Shown here one piece after another: positions 9,901-18,047 of a stretch of 64,000 nt of DNA; within the stretch, counting starts at the first letter, position 1, and every line of letters starts with the position of its first letter. Source of the stretch: Pirellulales bacterium (GTDB lineage: Bacteria > Planctomycetota > Planctomycetia > Pirellulales > JACPPG01); the NCBI GenBank assembly GCA_036499395.1, contig DASYDW010000066.1, forward strand, positions 43,492 through 107,491, read 5' to 3'. The position numbers and the translations under genes are program-made. Under the pieces are notes generated by a model. It had not been told where the DNA came from, searched no databases, and saw only the letters and a program-made list of their open reading frames with translations.

Positions 9901-10654
9901 CGCAAGAAAATGCGATCCCTAGTTGCAGGTCGATCCAACATTCGGACCAGTGATTGGGATGTCCGGGACGGCGTGAGAATTCGGTAATCAGGTCGTTTGT
10001 CAATTGATCCTGGGCGCAGGCCGGACCCATCAATTCGCGCCGGCGACGCATGGCCAGACACGTGCAACGGATGATCTCGGTGGCATGGATCATCGTTTGC
10101 ATCGGCGCGCTGGCGACACCTCCGCCTTGCGCAACAAGATTCTGCAGGTTCGTAAACTGCCCCTGCATAATCCCGTACATATCGGGATAGTTCCCAAGCA
10201 CGACGGCCCGCGCGCTTCGTCCCCACGGGAGCGGCCTGAACTGGCCAACGTTTGCCGTGCGCAGTGCCGGAAACTGGACCTGCATCATCCAGTTGTTGAA
10301 GGCCGAGTAGATCGACAGGGCGCTGTTGTATTGGGCAAGTGCCTGCTGGTGCTGCCCCATCTGGTAGTAGCACTCGCCGACCATCGTGTAGTAGCAGATC
10401 GAATCGATCCAGCGCGTCGTTCCGGCCCGAATGCCGCCGCGGCCGGCGGATTGAAATTCGAGCAGCGCGTCACGATAGTCGCCGTCATAATAGGTGCTGA
10501 GCGAGCCGAGATACTGTGCCGAGGGGGCGGAGAAGCCGAATTGGGCCCCGGCCGATTTTGGCAAGATGAGTAGCGCCACAGCCATCACGGTCGTCGCTAG
10601 CAGGCGGCGCCGAAGGCCATGCGTCAGCCGTTCGTGCGGCATGGTTTTGCCCAC
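6911..10654 (-). CDS. Exported TPR and CHAT-domain protein with a disordered Gln/Pro/Gly- and Lys-rich tail
   Basis: A very large protein (1247 residues). Residues 1-37 form a signal peptide (Arg-rich start, hydrophobic core, AGA before QFGF). Residues ~50-480 are helical tetratricopeptide-type repeats with many Ala/Tyr/Leu pairs. A CHAT (caspase-like) domain spans about 660-960. In it the usual catalytic His and Cys appear absent: the position normally THG reads NEV near 838-840, and the position normally SAC reads SFH at 881-883, while the following GARTVLLSRW block is well kept. Residues from ~980 on are low complexity, first Gln/Pro/Gly, then Lys/Thr/Pro. The GTG at 10654 is chosen because GGAGGA lies eight bases upstream; the ATG four codons later is too far from it. 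A scaffold or sensor role is inferred. Confidence 0.85.
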   Translation of the reverse strand: MGKTMPHERLTHGLRRRLLATTVMAVALLILPKSAGAQFGFSAPSAQYLGSLSTYYDGDYRDALLEFQSAGRGGIRAGTTRWIDSICYYTMVGECYYQMGQHQQALAQYNSALSIYSAFNNWMMQVQFPALRTANVGQFRPLPWGRSARAVVLGNYPDMYGIMQGQFTNLQNLVAQGGGVASAPMQTMIHATEIIRCTCLAMRRRRELMGPACAQDQLTNDLITEFSRRPGHPNHWSECWIDLQLGIAFSCGGKDAQAKTSLERAVLAAGEFDHPLTGMAFFELGRLALQASDYDAATNYFTEATYSAALYLDPTTLEEAFRYGQITHLMANRPGLYPPLTAATLWARANNLRHLNVSTQILAAENYCILEQPQTALGLLNTAGTSIGRRGMAMGKVGARLNFISALAAYQQSNVELGDQKLAQAMAFQKNGSLKLFHISLADALYTDGTFSPRVAMDLYGEVLRDPTPGDWASDPMEALSVMMTPHELEYEHWFEVAVDRKDHERVLEISDLARRHRFLSTLDFGGRLHNLRWLLDGPEDNLDQASRLQRQDLLARYSDYEKLHQAAEKLHGALKQSPLVAENAEAGHQQANKLAALTETSNSQELILRQMAVRREPCNLIFPPFRATKDIKAALPDGHAILSFFSTPRQAYAILMTRDKYGYWKVPRGDQLIKPVMKLLQSMGSVDGNRQMTLKDLNASNWKEPAKQIFDAITKDSRADLKSFKELVIVPDGALWYLPFEALPVTVGEEQVPLMTQVQIRYAPLVSLGVGDPRPRRAGGNTAVVLGKLMLGGDSEQASEAYTEISKTLPGAVALHSPMPKDLPAYATLFDGLIVLNEVPVSEDDPYDWSPLPQDQKGTGTVANWFALPWGGPDFVIMPSFHTAAENAMKKQTGQPGNEVFLSVCALMANGARTVLLSRWRTGGQSSIDLVREFAQELPHASAADAWQRSLLLVSKDALNPANEPRLRLTAHEEAPTADHPFFWAGYLLADTGTLPQELADKQRQEQADNQAAEKPAGAKRPANDKAPDKNAAGAGAPAAAAGGLAPFPSVGGPNAAGQGAAGKGAGAPKQSDAQQQPGAMQQPGGFQPPNGFQQPNGQQPSGQQPANGGGAFQRARPNAAPDAGGGPNAGTNDKGGTGQPGLGGQAGPMQDESDDSTSKPQAKGKPARKTKAPKTPKAPRSRETEKEEIVPTSPWADEDKAADPSVAKSTNKRQRTKTPANGKKTGGAKSPKYDDNGDPIPPGSP

Positions 10655-11079
10655 GTCTTCAGTCCTCCTCCAGCTTTCGCTTGCGTGCCTGATCGCCAGC
10701 GCCGAAATAGCGCCTGCACAAGCGTTGTGCCTGCTGTTCCATGCAGGTCGACGGCCGGAAAATCAAAGAAGTGGGTCTCCGGCTCGCGATCCTTCCAGCA
10801 TACAAGGAGCGCCCCCGATTGGCAAAAATACGAGCACTGCCAATCGGCATAGGTTCATGCGGCACATGAACTTCCGCGACTGATAGCACTTCGCCGCGGC
10901 GCGTTAAAACCGGCCCGTCCCCAGTGTTTGCCGGCAGATTCTCGCAAAACGTCCGAAAGTCCGCACGCCGCAAGGACGATAAACGTGGTTAGCAACCTTT
11001 CCGGTTGTAGCGATTAAACCATGCGAGAACCTCCGGAGTCGCAGGACGGCGGCCCGGCGCGCCAGGAGCAGGATTACTG
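10655..11079. other. Divergent intergenic region (no gene seen)
   Basis: These 425 bases separate the CHAT gene (minus) from the lipoprotein gene (plus) and must hold both promoters. The sequence ends with the two ribosome binding sites; no RNA gene, repeat or convincing -35/-10 pair could be recognised by eye. Short open frames here have no coding character. Confidence 0.4.
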
Positions 11080-11496
11080 ATGGCTCGGTCAAATTCTACC
11101 TCTGTCAAAGCTTGCTGCTGTGGCATCCTGATGTTGGCCGCGACGGCCAGCGTTGGCTGCCAGAGCGACTATGCCGGGCAGACTCTGCCGAGTGCCTACT
11201 GGCAAAAGGATGACATTCAATATTTTCCGCCGGGCCCTGAGTTCAAGCTGACGCGAGAAGCCGCGGCGCTGAAGACTTACGGCACGGGTCGCACTACCCG
11301 CCCGATCGGCGCACCGCTGGGACCGATCGACGAAGCGCCGGGCCCCGTGCCAGGCGGTTTGGACAATGGACCGGCTCCGGGCGCCGCACCGGCACCACGG
11401 CAACCTGTCGGAGGCCCCGTTGTCGACGAGGCGCCGGCCGTCGAAGCCGCGCCGCCTGCCGAGGTACCGGCCGACGATCCGTTCAATCCGCAATAG
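11080..11496 (+). CDS. Small Pro/Ala-rich lipoprotein
   Basis: A 138-residue lipoprotein. The first ~26 residues are a signal peptide ending in a lipobox (ASVGC), so Cys27 is the predicted lipidation site. A conserved-looking block, AYWQKDDIQYFPPGPEFKL, follows and then an extended tail rich in Pro, Ala and Gly (APAP, PADDPF). The tail is probably unstructured and may span periplasm or peptidoglycan. A GGAGCAGG element precedes the ATG. It is divergent from the CHAT giant, so the two may share control. The function is unknown. Confidence 0.82.
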   Translation: MARSNSTSVKACCCGILMLAATASVGCQSDYAGQTLPSAYWQKDDIQYFPPGPEFKLTREAAALKTYGTGRTTRPIGAPLGPIDEAPGPVPGGLDNGPAPGAAPAPRQPVGGPVVDEAPAVEAAPPAEVPADDPFNPQ

Positions 11497-11771
11497 TGTG
11501 AATCATTAACTGGCCTGCCTGGCTCGGCGAATAACCGGGCCGCGCGTGGTCGAACCGATAGGAGTATGCGATACCGCCGGTTTTCTCTTCGAGCGTTCCG
11601 CACAGGGATGCTTACGGTAGAAGAATCTCGGTCATCGCATGGCAGCGGTCTAACCGCCGCTGCCCCACAAATTTTTCGGACGCCTGAAATACCTGCCGCG
11701 CACATACGTGCGTACCGCCGAAACGGCGGACAGAATCGGGAAGTATTCAAGGCGCGTAGGGGGGACCGATG

Positions 11772-11835
11772 CTCTTCGCCACTAGTGTCCGTGGGACGCT
11801 TAACCAAGTGACCTTGGTCACTAGCAGGCGAAGAG
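11772..11835. other. Folded 64-nt inverted-repeat element upstream of the GlsB-like gene
   Basis: The outer stem pairs CTCTTCGCC (11772-11780) with GGCGAAGAG (11827-11835). After a small bulge it continues as CTAGTG (11782-11787) with CACTAG (11819-11824). The loop holds a second hairpin, ACCAA (11803-11807) with TTGGT (11814-11818), and a possible small one, GTCC/GGAC (11787-11797). An alternative pairing is the near-perfect palindrome AGTGACC-TT-GGTCACT (11807-11822). It lies 82 bases before the ATG at 11918. It could be an RNA leader element, a cruciform operator, or the remnant of a small transposable repeat. Confidence 0.5.
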
Positions 11836-11917
11836 TCGAATCAGTGTGCGAGTTCTGCGTCGAACGGGCGGTTTCACCGCGCCAGCGGCGCAGGCTCCGC
11901 GAGGAAGCAGCCTGACT

Positions 11918-12322
11918 ATGCCACCACAGCCCGATCTTGCCGAGTTGGCCCAATACTGGGCCAATGAAAGTTTCGTCTGGGTCGGCTTCGGCACCCTGGT
12001 CGGGCTGTTGGGTAAAGCCATCATGCCGGGGCGCGATCCCGGCGGCGCGATCGCCACGCTGGGCATTGGCATCGGCGGCGCCATCATCGGCTGCGGCGTA
12101 CTGTCGTTCTTCTTTCCCGAATATCGCGTATCGCCGCTGACGCCGGTCGGCTTCTTGGTGGCGACCGGCGGTGCCTTCTTGCTGCTGTTCTTCTACCGGC
12201 TGCTCGCCGGGTACGTCATCACCGAAGACGGCGAGGGTTACGTCCCGCGCCCAATGTTCTCGCGCCGCCGCTACAGCCGCAGACGCGAGCCGGTGTACGA
12301 TGATCGCCCTTATCGCGATTAG
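11918..12322 (+). CDS. Small membrane protein, GlsB/YeaQ/YmgE-like (transglycosylase-associated family)
   Basis: A 134-residue protein with three predicted membrane segments: around WVGFGTLVGLLGKAI, then ATLGIGIGGAIIGCGVLSFFF, then GFLVATGGAFLLLFFYRLL, with the GKAIMPGRDPGG glycine-rich loop typical of transglycosylase-associated small membrane proteins. A cytoplasmic basic tail (SRRRYSRRR) follows. The ATG at 11918 is supported by GAGGAAG about ten bases upstream; upstream codons are not protein-like. Members are linked to stress responses in other bacteria, but their activity is not known. A folded element sits in the leader (11772-11835). Confidence 0.75.
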   Translation: MPPQPDLAELAQYWANESFVWVGFGTLVGLLGKAIMPGRDPGGAIATLGIGIGGAIIGCGVLSFFFPEYRVSPLTPVGFLVATGGAFLLLFFYRLLAGYVITEDGEGYVPRPMFSRRRYSRRREPVYDDRPYRD

Positions 12323-12396
12323 TCGGTCGCTGGGAACATTTCTTGTTTGCCGGGATGGATAACTACATCCCCGCGGCAATATCGAACGGCGATTGA

Positions 12397-14505
12397 TCAT
12401 CGCGATCGTCGGTTCGATGTCTTCCGGTGTGGGCGATAGCCTGAGCCGGGCTCGCCACGGATGTGATCGCCTTCGCGCTGTTCGCGCACCTCGCGGTTTG
12501 CCTTGACGCGGCGCTTGTCGAGCGCTTCCTTCGGCGGCCGATCGGCGATCAGGCAATCGCAGCCGCTGCCGATGAGATCCTGGCGGCCGGCTTCTTCGAG
12601 CGCTTTGCGCACTTCGAAGTAATTCTCCGGCTTGAAAAACTGCAGCAAGGCGCGCTGCAGCTTGCGGTCGCTCAGATGCTTTGCCACATAGACCGGTTTC
12701 TTGGTCATCGGGTCGAGGCCCGTATGGTACATGCAGGCCGCGATGTCGAAGGGACTGGGAATGAAGTCCTGCACCTGGTCCGGCTTGTAATGATTTCGTT
12801 TCAAAAAGAGCGCTAGCTCAATCATCGAATCGAGATCGCTGGCCGGATGGCTGGCAATGAAATACGGCACCAGGAATTGCTTCTTGCCGGCTTTGCCACT
12901 GGCCCGTTTGAACTCACGGTCGAAGGCGGTGAAGTCGTCGATGCCCGGCTTCTTCATCGCCGAAAGCACGTTCGGATCGGTGTGTTCGGGCGCGACTTTC
13001 AAATGGCCGCCGACGTGATGCTCGGCCAGCTCGTTCATGTACGTCGAATCGAGCCGGGCCAGGTCCATGCGGATGCCGGATGCCACCAGAACCTTGCGAA
13101 CGCCCGGTTCTTGCCGCGCCTCGCGCATCAGCTCAATGAGCGGACCATGGTCGGTGCCGAGCAGCTTGCAAATCGTCGGATGCACGCAGCTCAGTCGGCG
13201 GCAGCGAGCTTCGACCTCGGGACGGGTGCAGCGCATTTGATACATGTTGGCCGTCGGCCCGCCGATATCGCTGACGACGCCGGTGAACTCGGGCTCGGCG
13301 GCCATCTGCTTGATTTCTGAGATAACGGACGGCTGGCTGCGGCTTTGAATGATCCGTCCTTCGTGCGCCGTGATCGAACAGAACGTGCAGCCGCCGAAGC
13401 AGCCGCGCATGATCTGCACTGAATCTTTGACGACCTGGAACGCCGGAATTCGCTCCGTGCCATAGGTCGGATGCGATCGTCGGGTGTACGGCAAGCCGTA
13501 AACACGGTCCATCTCCGTTTGCGCCAGTGGGAAGGCTGGCGGATTAACCACCACTGCCTCGCGCGCGTGGTACTGAACGAGTCGTCGCGCGTTGTAGGGA
13601 TTCGTTTCCAGGTGCGCGATCTTGGTCATCTCGGCAAAGGCGAGCTTGTCCACCGAGACCTGTTCGTAGCTGGGTAGAGTGATCGTGTTCTCGACGGGAG
13701 CCAATTCGCTGGCCCCCTGGCGATAAACGACGCCGCGCATGTCGCGCAGATCGCGAACCGTTTCGCCGGTCGCAAGCCGCCGCGCGATCTCGACGATCGG
13801 ACGTTCGCCCATGCCGTAGACCAGCAGGTCCGCCTTGGCGTCGAGAATGATCGAGCGGCGGACTTTGTCGCTCCAATAATCGTAATGCGCGATCCGTCGC
13901 AGGCTGGCCTCGACTCCACCAGCGATGACCGGAACGCCTGAATACGCTTCGCGCGACCGCTGACAATATGCCAACGTCGCCCGATCGGGACGACGCCCAA
14001 TCTGCCCGCCCGGACTGTACGCGTCGTCGTTGCGCACTTTCCGGTTGGCGGTGTAGTGATTGATCATCGAGTCCATGTTGCCGGCGCTAACGGCAAAGAA
14101 CAGCCGCGGCCGGCCGAACGTGCGCCACGCGTCGCAGTTGCGCCAGTCAGGCTGACTGACAATGCCGACGCGAAGGCCTTCGCTCTCGAGCAATCGTCCC
14201 AATAGCGCCATGGCGAAACTGGGATGATCGACGTAGGCATCGCCCGTGACAAAGACGACGTCCACATCGTCCCAACCACGATCGCGCATTTCCTGCCGCG
14301 ACATGGGAAGCGGCGCCGTGGGAGCCGAACGAAGCGGGCCGGAAGCTAGCGGCGCGCAGGAATAATTTGATCCAGCCGGATCATCTATGATCGGCAACAA
14401 GCCAGCAGGATAAGGGGCAGACGGTGATTGGTTGCTATTGGACACGATATGGCAAATTGCGCCGCGGACGGATTTGTGAAAACGCACACATTGGACTGCA
14501 ATCAT
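12397..14505 (-). CDS. YgiQ family radical SAM protein
   Basis: Large radical S-adenosylmethionine protein of the UPF0313/YgiQ family, 702 residues from this start. The diagnostic N-terminal block [12 protein letters not shown] and the [4Fe-4S]-binding CX3CX2C motif in [12 protein letters not shown] are present, followed by [11 protein letters not shown] and HLKVAPEH. The C-terminus is basic ([10 protein letters not shown] and following). The reaction is unknown for the family. The ATG at 14505 is preceded by AGGA, but the E. coli protein begins only ~30 residues before the MSRQEM segment, so a GTG at 14443-14445 is a good alternative start. It is convergent with the membrane protein gene at 11918-12322. 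Confidence 0.88.
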   Translation of the reverse strand: MIAVQCVRFHKSVRGAICHIVSNSNQSPSAPYPAGLLPIIDDPAGSNYSCAPLASGPLRSAPTAPLPMSRQEMRDRGWDDVDVVFVTGDAYVDHPSFAMALLGRLLESEGLRVGIVSQPDWRNCDAWRTFGRPRLFFAVSAGNMDSMINHYTANRKVRNDDAYSPGGQIGRRPDRATLAYCQRSREAYSGVPVIAGGVEASLRRIAHYDYWSDKVRRSIILDAKADLLVYGMGERPIVEIARRLATGETVRDLRDMRGVVYRQGASELAPVENTITLPSYEQVSVDKLAFAEMTKIAHLETNPYNARRLVQYHAREAVVVNPPAFPLAQTEMDRVYGLPYTRRSHPTYGTERIPAFQVVKDSVQIMRGCFGGCTFCSITAHEGRIIQSRSQPSVISEIKQMAAEPEFTGVVSDIGGPTANMYQMRCTRPEVEARCRRLSCVHPTICKLLGTDHGPLIELMREARQEPGVRKVLVASGIRMDLARLDSTYMNELAEHHVGGHLKVAPEHTDPNVLSAMKKPGIDDFTAFDREFKRASGKAGKKQFLVPYFIASHPASDLDSMIELALFLKRNHYKPDQVQDFIPSPFDIAACMYHTGLDPMTKKPVYVAKHLSDRKLQRALLQFFKPENYFEVRKALEEAGRQDLIGSGCDCLIADRPPKEALDKRRVKANREVREQREGDHIRGEPGSGYRPHRKTSNRRSR

Positions 14506-14554
14506 TCTAGTCCTAAGAGGCCTCAGGCGACAGTTGATAAGCGATCCATTTGAA

Positions 14555-15330
14555 TCATTGGTCAGGGAGAGCGTTCTCCCCATTTGCCATAGGCGCAATT
14601 TCTTCTGCATCCGGCCCTGCAGTTCGGCGGAATGCCCTCACAATGCAGTTGGGAATGCGTCTGCGCAGCGCGACAACGTCCTCCACCGTAAGATTTGGAG
14701 AATTAAGTCGTAACTCTTTTAAAGAGGGGGCGTGGTCGATGCCTGCGACTCCCTCCTTCAGCCAGTTCTCTTGATAGGGTTCCTCAATGGAGAGGATTTC
14801 TACCGTGGCCGTCGAAATGAGTTCGGGCAGGGGAATGTCCTTTCCACTCGCGGGAGCGGTTCCTAGACGCCGCAGGCTGGGTGACGACCGAAGTTGATCA
14901 AGCCCCGAGCCAGTCAAACCAAGATGGTACAAGGTAAGTGAGTCGAGGTCGGGTAGCGCCGGATGTGCTTTAGTCCTTCCTCGGACAGAGGCGTTTTGCC
15001 AACGATGATAAACGTGACTCCCGCCAGACCGCGGATGCCGGCGAAGAGCTTGTCTGCTTCGCGCCCATATTCCACCTGCAACGTAACATCATGGGCGCCG
15101 ACGAGCCGTCCTTGCTCTTTGACGAATTCGTCTCTCTCTGTGTCGTCGGATAGGAAGATCGTACAGCCACTGCGCAGTTTTGCCTCGTCCATCATCTGTC
15201 GAACATGGGCGCGCCGACTTCGTTCGGGGCCGTTTTGCAACTCGTCAAAAACGAGATAGCCGCAATAGAGAACTGCCGCCAGCGCTGCTACGAAGATGAG
15301 ATAGTCAAACAGTCGAGTTGAGAGTCTCAT
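14555..15330 (-). pseudogene. Leucine-rich-repeat-like membrane-anchored protein interrupted by a frameshift
   Basis: Two overlapping minus-strand frames appear to be one gene. From ATG 15330 an N-terminal anchor (LFDYLIFVAALAAVLYCGYLVF) is followed by a periplasmic domain ending in SEEGLKHIRR. The frame then turns into a non-repeat tail and stops at 14914. In the other frame codons from about 14956 read LPDLDSLTLYHLGLTG and continue with LRR-like text (PSLRRLG, APSLKELRL) to the stop at 14555. Adding one C in the GCGCTACCC stretch near 14956 restores a ~258-residue protein. It could be a pseudogene or a sequencing error. It is 41 nt downstream of the single-helix protein gene at 15372-15695. 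Confidence 0.6.
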
Positions 15331-15371
15331 CAGTTCTTACTCTCGCGCGATCGTCGGTGCGAGTAGGAACG

Positions 15372-15695
15372 CTACTTCTCGGGTTGCACCAACGAAATGG
15401 ATCCTGCCTCGGGAAAGAGCCGATTCGCTTCGGCCAGTTCTTCCTGGGTGACATCGAGTGGCAGTAATATCCAATGGACGTTCGTGTCTCCCATAATCAG
15501 CCGCCAGCGCGGCACGGCCGATTGAAAGTTTTGACTATCAAGCCCCCAGGAATCATGCACCCTTAGCCACGCCTGACGCTGGCGAATGAAACTCAACTCC
15601 CAACCCAGCCAAATTGCAAATGCAGTCACGACCAGGAACACGGTTCCCAGGCCGAATTGAAGCCATGGACGGCGGATAGCAAACGGTTTCGACAT
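15372..15695 (-). CDS. Small single-helix membrane protein, planctomycete type
   Basis: A 107-residue protein with the N-terminal pattern often seen in short planctomycete proteins: a basic start (AIRRPWLQFGLG), one membrane helix (TVFLVVTAFAIWLGWELSF) and a charged RQRQAW segment, then a soluble domain outside the membrane. No enzymatic motif is visible. It probably forms a transcription unit with the frameshifted LRR-like gene that follows. The function is unknown. Confidence 0.7.
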   Translation of the reverse strand: MSKPFAIRRPWLQFGLGTVFLVVTAFAIWLGWELSFIRQRQAWLRVHDSWGLDSQNFQSAVPRWRLIMGDTNVHWILLPLDVTQEELAEANRLFPEAGSISLVQPEK

Positions 15696-15919
15696 ACTGC
15701 AACAATCTTAACGTCATTAGTTCGGCAGTGCATGAAACCATTGCTGCATCGCACTGGTAAGGGTTGGCAACCAACTCATTTCCGTGGAATTTCGCTGTGA
15801 TTCGGCGATTGGCTTTGATTTCTGTCGTCGTCGTCGCGACAATGCCGCTTCCGGAAAGTACGTCTATAGACCACGAGTGTCTCGACATCAAAACTCGCAA
15901 TCTTTAAGGGACCGTTTGC

Positions 15920-18001
15920 ATGAGATCTGCCTTGGAGACGAAACGGCTCTGGATCGCGTTGAAGATGCTTTCCTTGGTCGCGGCCTGCTTGACCCTGTCG
16001 CTCGTCGGTGTTGCCGCCGCGGCGGATGAAAAAGTCGAGGCCGGGGCGGCCCCGGTTTCGCCGGCCCGGTTCTTGTTCGCGCTCGATTTGGACGGCAAGA
16101 CTCATAACATCGGCGACGGCGACGGCTATCGGGCCGTGGCGGTCGTTTTCCTGGCCACGGATTGTCCTGTCTCGCGGGAATATGTGCCAACGTTGAACCG
16201 ACTGGCTGCCTCGCTATCCGATAAACCCATGAAGTTTTACGGTGTCATCTCGGACGATACGATCACGCGAGCCCAGGCCGTGAAGTTCCAGAAGGACTTC
16301 GACATCAAGTTCCCGGTATTGTTCGACGCGTCAGGCGAGATTTCCGACGTGCTCGCGCCCACGCACGTGCCAGAGGCCTTTGTGCTGGACGCGGCCGCGT
16401 CGGTGGTCTATCGCGGGCGGATCGACGATCTGTACGGCGAACCGGGCAAGAAGCGACCGCAGGCAACGACGCATGACTTGGCTGATGCAATCAATGCGGT
16501 CGTCAAGGGCGATCCCGTCGCGGCGGCGCGAACGACTCCGGTCGGTTGTCCGGTGGAAAGGATTCCCGGCAAGGAAGCTGCCACGCCGACGTTTAATCGT
16601 GACATCGCCCCGCTGTTGTTCGCAAAATGCGCCGAATGTCATCGTCCGGGTGAAGTCGCGCCGTTCTCGTTGCTTTCGCACGGTGACGCCGCGAAGCGGG
16701 CCGGCTTTCTGGCAACCGTATCGCGCAGCCGCAAAATGCCGCCGTGGACGGCCGAGGTCGGTCACGGAGATTTTCTCGCCACCCGACAAATGACCGAGCA
16801 ACAAATCGGGCTATTCGAGGCCTGGGCCAAGGCCGGAGCGCCCGAGGGCACGGCTGATGATCTGCCGCAGCAACCGCAATTCGCCTCGGGCTGGCGACTC
16901 GGCAAGCCGGACCTCGAATTGATCGCGCCGGCGCCGTTCACCGTGCCGGCCGATGGCCCAGATATCTTCCAGCACTTCATCATCCCACTGAACCTGGACG
17001 AAAACAAAACGGTCGTGGGTTGGGAGTTTCATCCAGGTAACGCCTCGGTCGTGCATCATGCGATCCTATTCCTCGACACGATGGGAGTGGGGCGCAAACG
17101 CGATGCCGAGACACCGGAGCCCGGCTATCAGACGTCAGGTTCGATTGGCATACCCGTGGCCGGCATCGTGGGAGTCTGGACCCCTGGTATGATTCCCCGT
17201 TTCTTTCCGGAAAACATCGGCCTGCCGATCCGTAAGAATGCGGACCTGGTGATTCAGCTACACATGCATCCCAGCGGCAAAGAGGAAACGGATCAATCGA
17301 AGATCGCGTTGTACTTCGCTGACAAGCCGGTCGAGCGCAACATGGCCGGGGCACCGCTTGTGATCGGGTCGCTGATGATCGACATTCCGCCCGGTTCGCA
17401 AGATCACACGATCTCATCCTCGGTGACATTGCCGATCGACGTAACATTGATTTCACTGCTGCCGCACATGCACCTGGTGGGCAAGGAACTGAAGCTGACT
17501 GCGACGCTGCCCGACGGCGGCGTAAAATCGCTGGTATGGATCAAGGATTGGAATTTCTATTGGCAGAACAACTACATGTATCGCGAGCCGGTTCGCCTGC
17601 CGCAGGGGACTCGCTTGGATATTGTCAGTCGATATGACAATTCGAGCGGTAATCCACTGAACCCCAGCAGCCCGCCGCGGCGCGTGCTGTTCGGCAATGG
17701 CAGTACCGACGAAATGTGTTTTGGCATTTTTCAGGTGTTGGCGGATCGTCCCAGCGACGAACAAAAGATCGGTATGGCCTTGATGCAAAGCGCCTTTAAA
17801 CAATGGAACGAATCGACGATCGACGCCGAAGGGCGCAAGTACATCCTGGACGAGGCCGGCAAACTATTTGGCACTGACGGCAAGACATTAACCGGTCTGT
17901 TGAACGCCGGCCGCCGCAACAGTCCGCGTAAGTCGGAAGAAAAGCCCTCGGATAAACCGGCCGATCCACAAGACAAGCCGTCGGCTGATGGCAGCAAATA
18001 G
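15920..18001 (+). CDS. Exported redoxin / cytochrome c-like / copper monooxygenase-like fusion protein
   Basis: A 693-residue exported protein; residues 1-36 are a signal peptide. Residues ~48-200 form a thioredoxin-like redoxin domain with one active-site-type cysteine (ATDCPVS, Cys82) and no second Cys of a CXXC pair. Residues ~225-320 hold a heme c site, CAECH at 237-241, with RKMPPW (Met273) as possible axial ligand. From ~330 to ~600 the text resembles the two-lobed peptidylglycine monooxygenase fold, with VVHHAILF, QLHMHPSG and LLPHMHLVGKEL offering His/Met copper ligands. The tail is Lys/Pro/Asp-rich. A periplasmic oxidoreductase that delivers electrons to a copper centre through heme is inferred. 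No such system partner is adjacent. Confidence 0.85.
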   Translation: MRSALETKRLWIALKMLSLVAACLTLSLVGVAAAADEKVEAGAAPVSPARFLFALDLDGKTHNIGDGDGYRAVAVVFLATDCPVSREYVPTLNRLAASLSDKPMKFYGVISDDTITRAQAVKFQKDFDIKFPVLFDASGEISDVLAPTHVPEAFVLDAAASVVYRGRIDDLYGEPGKKRPQATTHDLADAINAVVKGDPVAAARTTPVGCPVERIPGKEAATPTFNRDIAPLLFAKCAECHRPGEVAPFSLLSHGDAAKRAGFLATVSRSRKMPPWTAEVGHGDFLATRQMTEQQIGLFEAWAKAGAPEGTADDLPQQPQFASGWRLGKPDLELIAPAPFTVPADGPDIFQHFIIPLNLDENKTVVGWEFHPGNASVVHHAILFLDTMGVGRKRDAETPEPGYQTSGSIGIPVAGIVGVWTPGMIPRFFPENIGLPIRKNADLVIQLHMHPSGKEETDQSKIALYFADKPVERNMAGAPLVIGSLMIDIPPGSQDHTISSSVTLPIDVTLISLLPHMHLVGKELKLTATLPDGGVKSLVWIKDWNFYWQNNYMYREPVRLPQGTRLDIVSRYDNSSGNPLNPSSPPRRVLFGNGSTDEMCFGIFQVLADRPSDEQKIGMALMQSAFKQWNESTIDAEGRKYILDEAGKLFGTDGKTLTGLLNAGRRNSPRKSEEKPSDKPADPQDKPSADGSK

Positions 18002-18047
18002 GGCGCACGCACCAGAGTCGAGCCGGGCCCGAGCGTTATGGCTCGTA

